The notes under the pieces were generated by a model, which made no database searches, had not been told where the DNA came from, and saw only the letters and a program-made list of their open reading frames with translations. The position numbers and the translations under genes were made by a program. 64,000 bases of DNA. Source: Myxococcota bacterium. GTDB taxonomy: Bacteria; Myxococcota_A; UBA9160; UBA4427. The DNA is taken from positions 33,430 through 97,429 of the forward strand of contig JAQWRT010000065.1 of the NCBI GenBank assembly GCA_029243605.1, given 5' to 3'. This document shows, in pieces, positions 34,720-43,739 of this stretch (position 1 is the stretch's first letter; each line of letters begins with the position of its first letter).

Positions 34720-36195
34720 ATGGTCGCCCAGCTTCAGACCTTTCTTGCTGCCCTCGATAGCGGCTTTGCAAACTACGTCGTCGCCCCGATCTCGGCGGTG
34801 CTTTTCTACGACGTCGCCTTCTGGGATAACGGAACGCCGGGGGAAGTGGCCCTGCCCGCGGTTGTGGTCTGGTTGGTTGCGGGCGCGATCTATTTCACGC
34901 TCCAATTTCGCTTCGTCAATATTCGCGCCTTCGGACACGCCATCGACTGCGTTCGCGGCCGCTACACCGACCCGAATGAGGCCGGGGAGATCAGTCATTT
35001 CCAGGCGCTGTCTGCGGCGCTCTCCGCCACCGTGGGCCTGGGCAATATTGCCGGGGTCGCCGTGGCGGTGGGCGTCGGCGGGCCCGGGGCCATCTTCTGG
35101 ATGGTGACGGCGGGCCTCTTGGGGATGAGTTCCAAATTCGTCGAGTGCTCCCTCGGCCAAAAATTCCGGCTCATCGACTCCGAGGGCCGAGTCACCGGCG
35201 GGCCTATGATCTACTTGCGCGATGGGCTGGCCCAGCGCGGCTTCCCCCGGCTCGGCATCGTACTCTCGGGCATCTTCGCCATGATGTGCATCGGGGGCAG
35301 CTTCGGCGGCGGCAATATGTTCCAATCGAACCAGGCCTTCGCCATTGTCCGCGACCAGATTCCCTGGCTCGCGGACCAAGGAGCTTTGGGCGCCGCCCTC
35401 TTCGGGCTGATCATGGCCGCCTTTGTGGGGCTCGTCATCGTCGGCGGCATCCGCCGCATCGGCGAGGTCGCCGGCATTCTCGTTCCGGCGATGTGCCTCC
35501 TTTACGTCGCCTCGGGTCTGGGCGTGCTGGCGGTCAATATCCGGGAGGTCCCGGGCGCCCTGGGCACCATCGTGGGCTCGGCCTTCAGCCTCGAAGCCGG
35601 CTTCGGCGGCTTCATCGGCGTTCTTATCCAGGGTTTTCGTCGGGCCGCATTCAGCAACGAGGCCGGGGTCGGTTCGGCCTCTATCGCCCACTCGGCGGCC
35701 AGAACCGAACAGCCCCTGCGCGAAGGCATGGTCGCCCTGCTCGAACCCTTTATCGACACCGTCGTCGTCTGCACCATGACCGGGCTGGTCATCGTGGTCA
35801 GCGGCGCTCACACGGCGCCGGATGCGGGCGAGAGCATTGCCATGACCGCCTACGCGTTCGCCACGGTCTTCCCCTGGTTTCCGGCGGTCCTGTCCATCAC
35901 AGCGGTGCTCTTCGCCTTCAGCACCATGATCTCATGGAGCTATTACGGAGAAAAATGCTGGGCACATCTCTTCGGCGAGGGCTCGGTCGTGCTCTATAAG
36001 CTGACTTTTCTCTTCTTCTGCTGGGCCGGCGCGGTCTTCAACGCCGCCAGCGTCCTTGATTTCGGTGACCTCATGATTCTCGGGATGGCTTTCCCCAATA
36101 TCCTTGGGGTGCTCTTCTTGGTCGGCCCGCTGAAGGCGGACCTGAAAAAATACATGGCCCGGCTCAAAGCAGGCGAATTTCCCCGCTACGAATAA
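34720..36195 (+). CDS. Alanine/glycine:cation symporter (AGCS family)
   Basis: A 491-residue inner-membrane transporter importing alanine or glycine with sodium. Family signs are LQFRFVNIRAFGHAID, FQALSAALSATVGLGNIAGVA, GGPMIYLRDGL, the segment FRRAAFSNEAGVGSASIAHSAA and STMISWSYYGEKCW. About ten membrane segments are visible, which agrees with the family. AGGAG seven bases before the ATG at 34720 sets the start. The open frame reaches further upstream only through the divergent gene. Confidence 0.95.
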   Translation: MVAQLQTFLAALDSGFANYVVAPISAVLFYDVAFWDNGTPGEVALPAVVVWLVAGAIYFTLQFRFVNIRAFGHAIDCVRGRYTDPNEAGEISHFQALSAALSATVGLGNIAGVAVAVGVGGPGAIFWMVTAGLLGMSSKFVECSLGQKFRLIDSEGRVTGGPMIYLRDGLAQRGFPRLGIVLSGIFAMMCIGGSFGGGNMFQSNQAFAIVRDQIPWLADQGALGAALFGLIMAAFVGLVIVGGIRRIGEVAGILVPAMCLLYVASGLGVLAVNIREVPGALGTIVGSAFSLEAGFGGFIGVLIQGFRRAAFSNEAGVGSASIAHSAARTEQPLREGMVALLEPFIDTVVVCTMTGLVIVVSGAHTAPDAGESIAMTAYAFATVFPWFPAVLSITAVLFAFSTMISWSYYGEKCWAHLFGEGSVVLYKLTFLFFCWAGAVFNAASVLDFGDLMILGMAFPNILGVLFLVGPLKADLKKYMARLKAGEFPRYE

Positions 36196-36243
36196 TTAAC
36201 CAGAGCGGACCCGACACCAGTCCCGCAAACCGAAAGGATCAAT

Positions 36244-37125
36244 ATGAACACCGAGATCGGCCGCCTGGGCGTCTGGGCCTCATTGGATGGGTTGAATGGC
36301 GACGAGGCAGCCCGCTTCAGCAAACGCATCGAGGATTGGGGCTATTCAGCCCTCTGGACCCCCGAAGCCGTGGGGCGCGACCCCTTCAGCCTGATCGGAT
36401 ACCTGGCGGCACGAACCGAGTCCCTGGTTTTCGCCACCGGGATCGCGAACATCTATGCCCGGGATCCCATGACCATGAAATCCATCCTCAAGACCCTGGC
36501 GGGGTTGGCCCCTGGCCGTTTTGTGCTCGGCCTCGGCGTATCCCACCAACATCTGGTCAATCGCGTTCGCGGCCACGACTACACGAAACCCCTATCCACC
36601 ATGCGGGCCTACCTCGAGGGCATCGAAAACGCGCTCTATATGGGCGCCGAACCCGGGGAGGAGGCCCCGATTGTCCTCGCCGCCCTGCGCGACCGGATGC
36701 TCGAGCTCGCGGCCAGTCAGACCCGGGGCGCACACCCCTACCTCACGCCCCCGGAGCACACCGCCCGAGCCCGGAAGGTCATGGGCCCGGATGCCTGGCT
36801 CTGCCCCGAGCAGATGGTGCTCCTGGAAAGCGATCCGGAGCGCGCGCGCAGCGTGGCGCGCGCCAACCTCAAGGTCTATATCGGGCTACCCAATTACCAG
36901 AACAACCTGAAACAATTCGGCTTCGACGACAGCGATTTCGAAAACGGAGGCAGCGACAAATTGGTGGACGGAGTCGTCGCCTGGGGCGATGAGTCGGCGA
37001 TCCGCCAGCGGATCCAGGCCCACTGGGATGCGGGCGCCGACCACGTTTGTATCCAGGCATTTCGCAGCGACGGAGTTCCCACCCCCGACGAGACCCTGCT
37101 CGAGGCCCTGGCACCCAATGGCTGA
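36244..37125 (+). CDS. LLM-class (F420-type) oxidoreductase
   Basis: A 293-residue TIM-barrel oxidoreductase of the luciferase-like monooxygenase class, similar to the TIGR03620 group predicted to use coenzyme F420. Motifs: LGVWASLDGL, WGYSALWTPEAVGRDPF, TGIANIYARDPMTM, GRFVLGLGVSHQ and GADHVCIQAFRSDG. Flavin or F420 use cannot be separated by eye. AAGGATC before the ATG acts as ribosome site. Its end overlaps the next gene by eight bases (ATGGCTGA), so the two are translated together. Confidence 0.88.
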   Translation: MNTEIGRLGVWASLDGLNGDEAARFSKRIEDWGYSALWTPEAVGRDPFSLIGYLAARTESLVFATGIANIYARDPMTMKSILKTLAGLAPGRFVLGLGVSHQHLVNRVRGHDYTKPLSTMRAYLEGIENALYMGAEPGEEAPIVLAALRDRMLELAASQTRGAHPYLTPPEHTARARKVMGPDAWLCPEQMVLLESDPERARSVARANLKVYIGLPNYQNNLKQFGFDDSDFENGGSDKLVDGVVAWGDESAIRQRIQAHWDAGADHVCIQAFRSDGVPTPDETLLEALAPNG

Positions 37126-38755
37126 TTCCACCACGACGCGACGGAGTTTCTGGGGTTGGGGGAACGAGAACGGCGGACCCGACTCGGCCCAGCAGGAGGG
37201 GATCCGCGCCACTATGGAGCAGCGCCTGGGCGGCGCCCTGGAACTCGCGCCGGCGCCGAAGCTCGACGACCTCGACCTGCCAACGCCCCGAATCAAGCCG
37301 CCGGCGGCTCTAGCGGAGCGCTGCAGCACGGACCCTTTCGATCGCGCGGGTCACACCTACGGCAAGAGTTTCCGGGATATTGTGCGCGGGGCGAGAGGCG
37401 ATTTCTCGAGTCCGCCGGATTTCGTGGCCTTCCCCGAGGACGAAAGCGAAATCGTTTCGCTCCTCGACTGGGCGACGGACAACCGGATCGGGGTCGTCCC
37501 CTATGGCGGAGGATCCAGCGTCGTGGGGGGCGTGGAATCCATCCTCGTCGGTGATCAGCGCGGGGTCATCAGCTTGGACCTCTCGCGCCTGGATCAGGTG
37601 CTCGAAATCGACCGCACATCCCGAGCCGCCCGCATCCAAGCGGGCGTCTACGGCCCGGCCCTTGAGAATACCCTGCGCCCCCATGGCCTCACCCTGCGGC
37701 ATTTCCCGCAATCCTTCGAGTTCTCCACCCTCGGCGGCTGGATCGCTACGCGCTCCGGCGGGCACTACGCCACCCTCTACACCCATATCGACGACTTCGT
37801 CGAGGGTATGCGGGTGATCACTCCCAGTGGATCCCTCGAGAGCCGGCGGCTCCCGGGCACCGGGGCCGGCCCGAGCCCCGACCGGCTCTTTCTCGGCAGC
37901 GAGGGGAGCCTCGGGATCATCACCGAGGCCTGGATGCGGCTCCAGGACCGGCCCACCTACCGCGCCTCGGCCACGGCGCGCTTCACCGGCCAGGACGGCT
38001 TCCTTCGCGGCGCCGAAGCCGTGCGCGCCCTCGCCCAATCTGGATTGGCTCCCACGAATTGTCGGCTCCTCGACGCCGGGGAGGCCCTGCAATCCGGAGC
38101 CGGGAACGGCGAGGAATCGGTCTTGGTGCTCGGCTTCGAATCCGCCGACCACGGCCTCGAGGCCTGGATGACCCGGGCCGTGGACATCTGCCGGGATGCC
38201 GGGGGGGATTTGCCCGAGAGCGCGGTCCGACTCGAGCACAAACCCGCCGCTTCGGGCGACGGGGGAGCCCAGCGCGAGGGCGCCGCTGGCGCCTGGCGCA
38301 ACGCTTTTCTCCGGGCCCCCTATGTGCGTGACGCCCTGGTCCGAATGGCGGTGATCTGCGAAACCTTCGAAACCGCGGTCACCTGGGATCATTTCCCGGA
38401 ATTCCACGCAGGGGTGACCCGGGCGGTCAAGGACGCGATCGACCGAGTCTGCGGCAGCGGCACGGTGAACTGCCGCTTCACCCATGCCTACCCCGACGGC
38501 GCCGCCCCCTACTACAGCGTCATGGCCCCGGGCAAGCGGGGCAGCGAACTCGAGCAGTGGGCCGAGATCAAGGCGGCGGCCAGCGACGCCCTGATCGCCC
38601 ACGGCGGCACCATCACCCACCACCACGCTGTGGGCCGAGACCACCGCCCCTGGTACGACACCCAACGCCCGGATCTCTTCGGCCGTGCCCTGGCGGCGAC
38701 CAAGCGGGAACTGGACCCCGGCCATATCATGAATCCCGGGGTGGTCATCGACTAG
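37118..38755 (+). CDS. FAD-linked oxidase, AGPS-like
   Basis: A 545-residue FAD-binding enzyme of the vanillyl-alcohol-oxidase superfamily that resembles alkyldihydroxyacetonephosphate synthase, the enzyme making ether-lipid bonds. It has the family's N-terminal TRRSFWGWG, the FAD motif [50 protein letters not shown] and the C-terminal active-site segment [14 protein letters not shown]. Actinobacterial homologues are also named AgpS without proof of ether-lipid synthesis. Its ATG lies inside the end of the F420-type gene, so they are coupled. Confidence 0.88.
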   Translation: MADSTTTRRSFWGWGNENGGPDSAQQEGIRATMEQRLGGALELAPAPKLDDLDLPTPRIKPPAALAERCSTDPFDRAGHTYGKSFRDIVRGARGDFSSPPDFVAFPEDESEIVSLLDWATDNRIGVVPYGGGSSVVGGVESILVGDQRGVISLDLSRLDQVLEIDRTSRAARIQAGVYGPALENTLRPHGLTLRHFPQSFEFSTLGGWIATRSGGHYATLYTHIDDFVEGMRVITPSGSLESRRLPGTGAGPSPDRLFLGSEGSLGIITEAWMRLQDRPTYRASATARFTGQDGFLRGAEAVRALAQSGLAPTNCRLLDAGEALQSGAGNGEESVLVLGFESADHGLEAWMTRAVDICRDAGGDLPESAVRLEHKPAASGDGGAQREGAAGAWRNAFLRAPYVRDALVRMAVICETFETAVTWDHFPEFHAGVTRAVKDAIDRVCGSGTVNCRFTHAYPDGAAPYYSVMAPGKRGSELEQWAEIKAAASDALIAHGGTITHHHAVGRDHRPWYDTQRPDLFGRALAATKRELDPGHIMNPGVVID

Positions 38756-38841
38756 GAGGCCAAGGGGATCCGGTCGGGCCGAGCTTCGAGCCTTGGTCCG
38801 GGCTTTGCGGGATCGCCGGGGGCGTCTATGCTTGCTCGCCC

Positions 38842-40071
38842 ATGACTCTTATCAACGATCACTACCAGAAACTTCAGGCCGGCTATCTCTTCCCCGAAAT
38901 CGGACGGCGCGTCTCCACGTTCCAGCAGGAAAATCCGGACGCGGCCGTCATCAAGCTCGGAATCGGTGATGTCACCCTACCCCTAGTCCCCGCCGTCACC
39001 CAGGCGCTTCATGCCGCTGTGGATGAAACCGGCGAGGCGGCTTACGGCTACGGGCCCGAGAACGGCTACCCCTTTCTCAAAGAAGCGATCGCCCAGCACG
39101 ATTACGCCTCCCGGGGTGTCGAAATCGCCCTCGACGAAATCTTTGTTTCCGACGGCAGCAAGCAGGACAGCGGGAATGTCCAGGAAATCTTCGATATCGG
39201 AAGCACCCTCTGCGTCACCGACCCGAGCTACCCGGTCTACGTCGACACCAATGTGATGGCGGGACGCACGGGCGGAGCCAGTACCAGCGGGCACTACCAA
39301 GGGATCGTCTACCTCCCCGCCACCGAAGAAAATGCCTTCATGCCCGGCCCTCCCCAGGAGCGCGTGGATCTCGCGTACCTCTGTTCGCCGAATAACCCCA
39401 CCGGCGCGGTGGCCACGCGAGAGAACCTCTCCCAGTGGGTAGAATGGGCCCGGCGCAACGAAGCGATCATTCTCTTCGACGCGGCCTACGACGCCTTCAT
39501 CCAGGATCCCAACCTGCCCCGCTCGATTTTCGAGATCGAGGGCGCGGCGGAATGCGCCATCGAGATGCGGAGTTTCTCCAAGCGGGCCGGCTTCACCGGA
39601 ACGCGCTGCGCCTACATGGCGATTCCCAAGACCGTGATGGGCCGTAACGCCTCGGGCGAAGCCGTTTCTCTCAACGCTCTCTGGTCACGGCGTCATTCGA
39701 CGAAATTCAACGAGGTCCCCTATATCATCCAGAAGGCCGCAGCGGCGGTCTTCTCACCCGAAGGGGCCGCCCAAACCGGCGAGCAAGTCGCTTACTACAT
39801 GGAAAACGCCCAGCGTATCCGCCAAGGCCTCGGCGACGCGGGCTTCACTGTCTTCGGCGGCGAGCACGCCCCCTATATCTGGATGCGGACCCCGGGCCAT
39901 CTCTCGAGTTGGGATTTTTTCGACCAGTTGCTCCAGCGCAGTCATGTCGTGGGCACCCCGGGTTCGGGTTTCGGACCCGCGGGCGAGGGTTATTTCCGCA
40001 TCAGCGCCTTCAACTCCCACGAGAACGTCGACGAAGCCATCGAGCGAATCCGCAAGGGCTTCGGCAGCTGA
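38842..40071 (+). CDS. dapL: LL-diaminopimelate aminotransferase
   Basis: Converts tetrahydrodipicolinate directly to LL-diaminopimelate, bypassing the succinylase branch, for lysine and peptidoglycan. 409 residues with the DapL signature start [57 protein letters not shown] and the PLP lysine in [15 protein letters not shown]. The DapL route occurs in plants, Chlamydia and scattered bacteria including deltaproteobacterial lineages. TATGCT at 38827-38832 lies nine bases before the ATG with no Shine-Dalgarno sequence, again leaderless-type. Confidence 0.95.
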   Translation: MTLINDHYQKLQAGYLFPEIGRRVSTFQQENPDAAVIKLGIGDVTLPLVPAVTQALHAAVDETGEAAYGYGPENGYPFLKEAIAQHDYASRGVEIALDEIFVSDGSKQDSGNVQEIFDIGSTLCVTDPSYPVYVDTNVMAGRTGGASTSGHYQGIVYLPATEENAFMPGPPQERVDLAYLCSPNNPTGAVATRENLSQWVEWARRNEAIILFDAAYDAFIQDPNLPRSIFEIEGAAECAIEMRSFSKRAGFTGTRCAYMAIPKTVMGRNASGEAVSLNALWSRRHSTKFNEVPYIIQKAAAAVFSPEGAAQTGEQVAYYMENAQRIRQGLGDAGFTVFGGEHAPYIWMRTPGHLSSWDFFDQLLQRSHVVGTPGSGFGPAGEGYFRISAFNSHENVDEAIERIRKGFGS

Positions 40072-40125
40072 ACCCAAGAGACCCAGGCTTCGGGGCACGC
40101 CCCGCCCTGGGCCCGAGGAGTATCC

Positions 40126-41013
40126 ATGCACCGCATTCGAATTCTTCGCCTGCTTCCGGTTCTTCTATCGCTCATTCTCTTCGGCCTAGGGTGTGCCAAT
40201 ACGGCGCCGTCTCCCGACGCTAAGGCGAGTAACCCCGGGACCCCGGTCATCAACCGGATCGAGCAATCGGGCATCCTGCGTGTAGGAATGTCGGGCGACC
40301 AGCCTCCCTTCAACGCGAAGACCCGCAACGGGGAGATCGTCGGAATCGAGCCCGATCTGGCCAACGCCCTGGCCGCGGGCCTCGGGGTCCGCGCCGAATT
40401 TGTCCAACTGCCCTTCGGCGAGTTGCTCGGGTCGCTGGAAGCCGGGCGGGTCGACATCGTCCTCTCCCAGGTCACCATCACCCCCCAGCGCAACCGCCGA
40501 GTCGCATTCACCACCCCCTATTTCATCACAGGCAAAGCGATCCTCACGGGCTCCGAGATCCTGGCCAAGGCCGAGAAGAGCCAGGACCTCAATATCATGG
40601 GGCTCAGGCTCTCCGCCCTGGCCGGCTCGACGAGCGAGGAATTCATCCGCACCCGGATGCCCAGCGCCCGGCTGACCACCACCGCCGATTCGGATCAAGC
40701 CGTCAAGCTGGTGCTTAACGGCTCGGTGGACGCGATGGTGGCCGATCTGCCGATCTGCGTAATTTCGGTCCTTCGCAATCCCCGAGCGGGGCTCGTCACC
40801 GTCTCGACGCCCTTCACCTTTGACCCCATCGGCGCGGCCCTCCCCGCCCACGACCCGCTCTTCCTCAACCTCGTCGAGAATTTCATGCTCAATCTCGAGG
40901 GATCGGGGCTGATGGAACAACTCACCCAACGTTGGTTCAACGACCCGAGTTGGCTTGACGAAATGCCCGCGCCAGCACCCCGCCCCGCCGCCACCAGCAC
41001 GGCAGTCCAATGA
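40126..41013 (+). CDS. Family 3 solute-binding lipoprotein
   Basis: A 295-residue periplasmic binding protein of the amino-acid type (SBP_bac_3). The lipobox is LILFGLGC, after which the protein reads ILRVGMSGDQPPFN, GIEPDLANALAAGLGV, GRVDIVLSQVTITPQRNRRV and FTTPYFITGKAIL, then MVADLPICVISV in the second lobe. It ends in a Pro/Ala tail. No ABC permease or ATPase gene is adjacent, so it is an orphan or a sensor partner. Its TGA overlaps the next start (ATGA), so both are coupled. Confidence 0.88.
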   Translation: MHRIRILRLLPVLLSLILFGLGCANTAPSPDAKASNPGTPVINRIEQSGILRVGMSGDQPPFNAKTRNGEIVGIEPDLANALAAGLGVRAEFVQLPFGELLGSLEAGRVDIVLSQVTITPQRNRRVAFTTPYFITGKAILTGSEILAKAEKSQDLNIMGLRLSALAGSTSEEFIRTRMPSARLTTTADSDQAVKLVLNGSVDAMVADLPICVISVLRNPRAGLVTVSTPFTFDPIGAALPAHDPLFLNLVENFMLNLEGSGLMEQLTQRWFNDPSWLDEMPAPAPRPAATSTAVQ

Positions 41014-42098
41014 ACACCCTGGTCATGGGGGGCACCCAGTTCAACGGCCTCGCTCTGGTCCGGGAATTGGCCCGAGCCGGCCACACGGTCACGATCCTCA
41101 ACCGGGGCAAGACCGAAGCCCGCCTCCCGAGTGGCATCGAGCGGTTGACCTGCGACCGAACCGACCACAGCGCCCTCAAGAAAACCCTCGCCGGCAGGGA
41201 TTGGGACTGTGTCTTCGATATCAGTGCCTACCGGCCCGAAGACGTCTCTACCATGATTCAGGCCCTCGAGGGGCGTACTGGGCACTATATCTTCGCGAGT
41301 TCGACGGTCATCTACGCGGCCTCAACCCTGTTCCCCATCGGCGAAGGCCACCCCGTGGAGCGCGGCGAACCCCAAAACGCCTACGGCGGCAACAAATTGC
41401 TCTGCGAGGATCTCCTCATCGAAGCTTGGCGGGAGCGTGGTTTCCCCGGGAGCATCGCCGCCTTCTCCATGGTCTTTGGTCCTCACAACATCATCCCCGA
41501 GCGCGAACAGCGCATGTTCATGCGCCTCAAGGCGGGACGAAAGGTCTTGATCCCGGGCGACGGGACGACCCTCGGCCAGGTCGGCCACGTCGAGGACGAG
41601 GCCCGGGCGCTGCGCGCCATGATGCAAAAGCCCGCGACCTTCGGACGGCGCTACAACATGACCGGAGCGGACTACTTCAGCGACAACGGCTACGTGGACA
41701 CCTTCGCCCGGGTGATGGGGATCGACCCGGAGAGCCTCGAACGAATCTCGATCCCGCCCGCCCTGATGGACAAAATCTACGCGGGCGAATTCTCCATCGA
41801 CGACGGCGTGGTCGAGGCGCAGATCGACACGCGAAGCCAGGAGGAGACACGAAGCCGTTCGCTCTTCCAGGTCAACCGCATCATGCCGAGACTGGCACCC
41901 AATATTCACCACTGGAATCAAAACGTCTGCTTCAGCATCGAGAGACTGAAGGAGGATACCGGCTGGCGGCCGGAATATTCCTTCCCGGGCGCCGTGGAGC
42001 AGACCTGGGAGTGGATGCAGTCCACCGGCCGGGACCAGAGCCTGGAATTCGACTACGCCTTCGAGGATCGCCTGGTCGATGTGATCCGGGGCGCTTGA
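41010..42098 (+). CDS. NAD-dependent epimerase/dehydratase family protein
   Basis: A 362-residue extended short-chain dehydrogenase/reductase. The start VMGGTQFNGLALVREL is the nucleotide-binding loop in the form seen in CSP41/RNA-binding-like and isoflavone-reductase-like members, the catalytic pair is Tyr-X3-Lys in NAYGGNKLLCE, and SSTVIYAAS gives the Ser. The substrate is unknown. It is coupled by a four-base overlap to the solute-binding lipoprotein, an unusual partnership. Confidence 0.87.
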   Translation: MNTLVMGGTQFNGLALVRELARAGHTVTILNRGKTEARLPSGIERLTCDRTDHSALKKTLAGRDWDCVFDISAYRPEDVSTMIQALEGRTGHYIFASSTVIYAASTLFPIGEGHPVERGEPQNAYGGNKLLCEDLLIEAWRERGFPGSIAAFSMVFGPHNIIPEREQRMFMRLKAGRKVLIPGDGTTLGQVGHVEDEARALRAMMQKPATFGRRYNMTGADYFSDNGYVDTFARVMGIDPESLERISIPPALMDKIYAGEFSIDDGVVEAQIDTRSQEETRSRSLFQVNRIMPRLAPNIHHWNQNVCFSIERLKEDTGWRPEYSFPGAVEQTWEWMQSTGRDQSLEFDYAFEDRLVDVIRGA

Positions 42099-42161
42099 AC
42101 CTCCGGCCCGAGTTTGTCCTGGCCTTGCCCTGGACTGCCCTCGGGGCTCGCGGAGGCCATG

Positions 42162-42177
42162 AACGCCTTCAGGCGTT
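42162..42177. terminator. Hairpin at the convergent gene ends
   Basis: AACGCC-TTCA-GGCGTT is a perfect six-base-pair stem that includes the stop codon of the minus-strand dehydrogenase. It stands where transcripts from both sides meet, but no T-run follows. Confidence 0.35.
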
Positions 42178-43194
42178 GGCTGCCCCACACGCCACCATCA
42201 CCTTGGCCCCGACTTCGGGATCCTGAGCGACCGCCAGAGCTTCGCCAAAATTCGAAAGATCGAAGCGGTGGGTGATCATGGGCGACAGGTCGACCTCGCT
42301 CAGCATAGTGAGCATGTCATTCCAGTCGTCGGGCTGGGCGATGGAGCCCCGCAATTCCAATTCCTTCATCATCACCAAGAGAAAGTTGATGGAAATCGCT
42401 TCACGATAGAGGGCGACCACAGTGACTCGAGCGCCCCTCTTCGCCCCCTCGATAATTTGGGGAAGCACCGGCGCCGCCCCGGAGGCCTCGATATAGACAT
42501 CGCTTCCCGTCATGGGGGCTCCCATGACGAGGGAGGTTCCGTGCAACTCCCGGAGCCGGGCGGGAACGTCATCCCTCGACGGATTGAGCGTGGCACCGGC
42601 GCCCAACCGCTCGGCCACGGCGAGACGCGTGTCCGAATAATCCACGGAGACCACGTCCTCGACGCCTCGGTAACGAAGGGTTGCCACCGCCGCGAGGCCA
42701 ATCGGGCCCGCTCCGAAGACCACGGCCCGCTCGCCCGCCTGGGCCCGCGACTGGTTGACCGCCCGCATGCCGACGCCCAGGGGTTCGGCCAGCGCCGCCA
42801 TCTCGAAGGAAAGATCTCCGGGGATCGGGATCAGGCTCTCGCCGCCGGCCGCGTTCCGGACCAGCAGACGCGGCGTGAAAGCTCCCTCACTGCCTCCATT
42901 GCCGATCTGGTTCGCGGCGCCCTGGGGGTCCACCACGACCCGGGTACCCACCTCGATTCCGGTCACTTCGTCCCCCACGGATTCCACCACCCCCGAGAGT
43001 TCGTGGCCGATGGGCATCGGGGAGCGCGTGGGCCCCATCAAACCGCCCAATCGCACATAGCCCAGGTCGCTGCCGCAGATGCCACACGCCGCCACCCGAA
43101 CCACCGCGTCCCGAGGCCCCGGGGTCGGCTCCGCGACGCGATCCACGCGAACGTCACCGGGTCCGTGAATATTGACCTGCAATTGCTCGCTCAA
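42169..43194 (-). CDS. Zinc-type alcohol dehydrogenase (MDR family)
   Basis: A 341-residue medium-chain dehydrogenase. The catalytic zinc site is present: Cys in ACGICGSDLG and His-Glu in PIGHELSGVVE. The Rossmann part is ERAVVFGAGPIGLAAVATLRYRG. The four-cysteine structural-zinc lobe is missing (DPQGAANQIGNGGSEGAF stands there), as in some sorbitol- and threonine-type relatives. The substrate is unknown. The start is a TTG with GAAGGGGA six bases upstream. Confidence 0.88.
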   Translation of the reverse strand: MSEQLQVNIHGPGDVRVDRVAEPTPGPRDAVVRVAACGICGSDLGYVRLGGLMGPTRSPMPIGHELSGVVESVGDEVTGIEVGTRVVVDPQGAANQIGNGGSEGAFTPRLLVRNAAGGESLIPIPGDLSFEMAALAEPLGVGMRAVNQSRAQAGERAVVFGAGPIGLAAVATLRYRGVEDVVSVDYSDTRLAVAERLGAGATLNPSRDDVPARLRELHGTSLVMGAPMTGSDVYIEASGAAPVLPQIIEGAKRGARVTVVALYREAISINFLLVMMKELELRGSIAQPDDWNDMLTMLSEVDLSPMITHRFDLSNFGEALAVAQDPEVGAKVMVACGAANA

Positions 43195-43300
43195 GGCATT
43201 CCCCTTCGGACAAGGCGCCGGCCCCGTCCATGGGGAGACGCCGGGAACAGGCTAACGCGCCTGGCGCATCTCGCCGCCACCGGCTGGCTTTAAGCGGGGA

Positions 43301-43702
43301 TCAGCCGCCGAGCATGTAGACGGCGAGGCAGGTGACCAGGAAATAGGGGGCGATGACCGCAGCATCGGCATAGGCCTTGGAGAGTCGCTGGCCAAAGAGA
43401 ACCATCAGCAACGAGATCCCGGAGAACACGGCTCCCCAATACGCGAGAACAGGCCCCGCACCGAGCAAGAGCGCAAGCGCACCGGCGGCCGAGAGCCCCC
43501 CCGCGATCACCTCGGCCACGGTTACGCAAACCAGTAGCGGAGCGACGGGAACGCGCACGGGCGCATTGGCGAACATTTGGCTGATGAACTCGAGATTGCC
43601 GGAAAAATCCAGAATCTTGTCGAGTCCCGACTGTAGAAAAACAATGCCCAGGAACGCAGCAAGACCGATCGAAATAACCCATTCGGGATCAAGGGACAGC
43701 AT
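43301..43702 (-). CDS. DoxX-like membrane protein
   Basis: 133 residues with four membrane helices (LGIVFLQSGLDKILDF, LLVCVTVAEVIAGGLSAAGALALLL, WGAVFSGISLLMVLFGQRL and YFLVTCLAVYMLGG) in the DoxX pattern, including the QSGLDKILDF segment after helix one. DoxX proteins of this size are small quinone-linked or unknown membrane proteins. I chose the ATG at 43702. It follows recQ by 37 bases on the same strand. Confidence 0.8.
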   Translation of the reverse strand: MLSLDPEWVISIGLAAFLGIVFLQSGLDKILDFSGNLEFISQMFANAPVRVPVAPLLVCVTVAEVIAGGLSAAGALALLLGAGPVLAYWGAVFSGISLLMVLFGQRLSKAYADAAVIAPYFLVTCLAVYMLGG

Positions 43703-43739
43703 TCGCACCACTCTTTCTAGCTTGGATGGGAAATAATTG

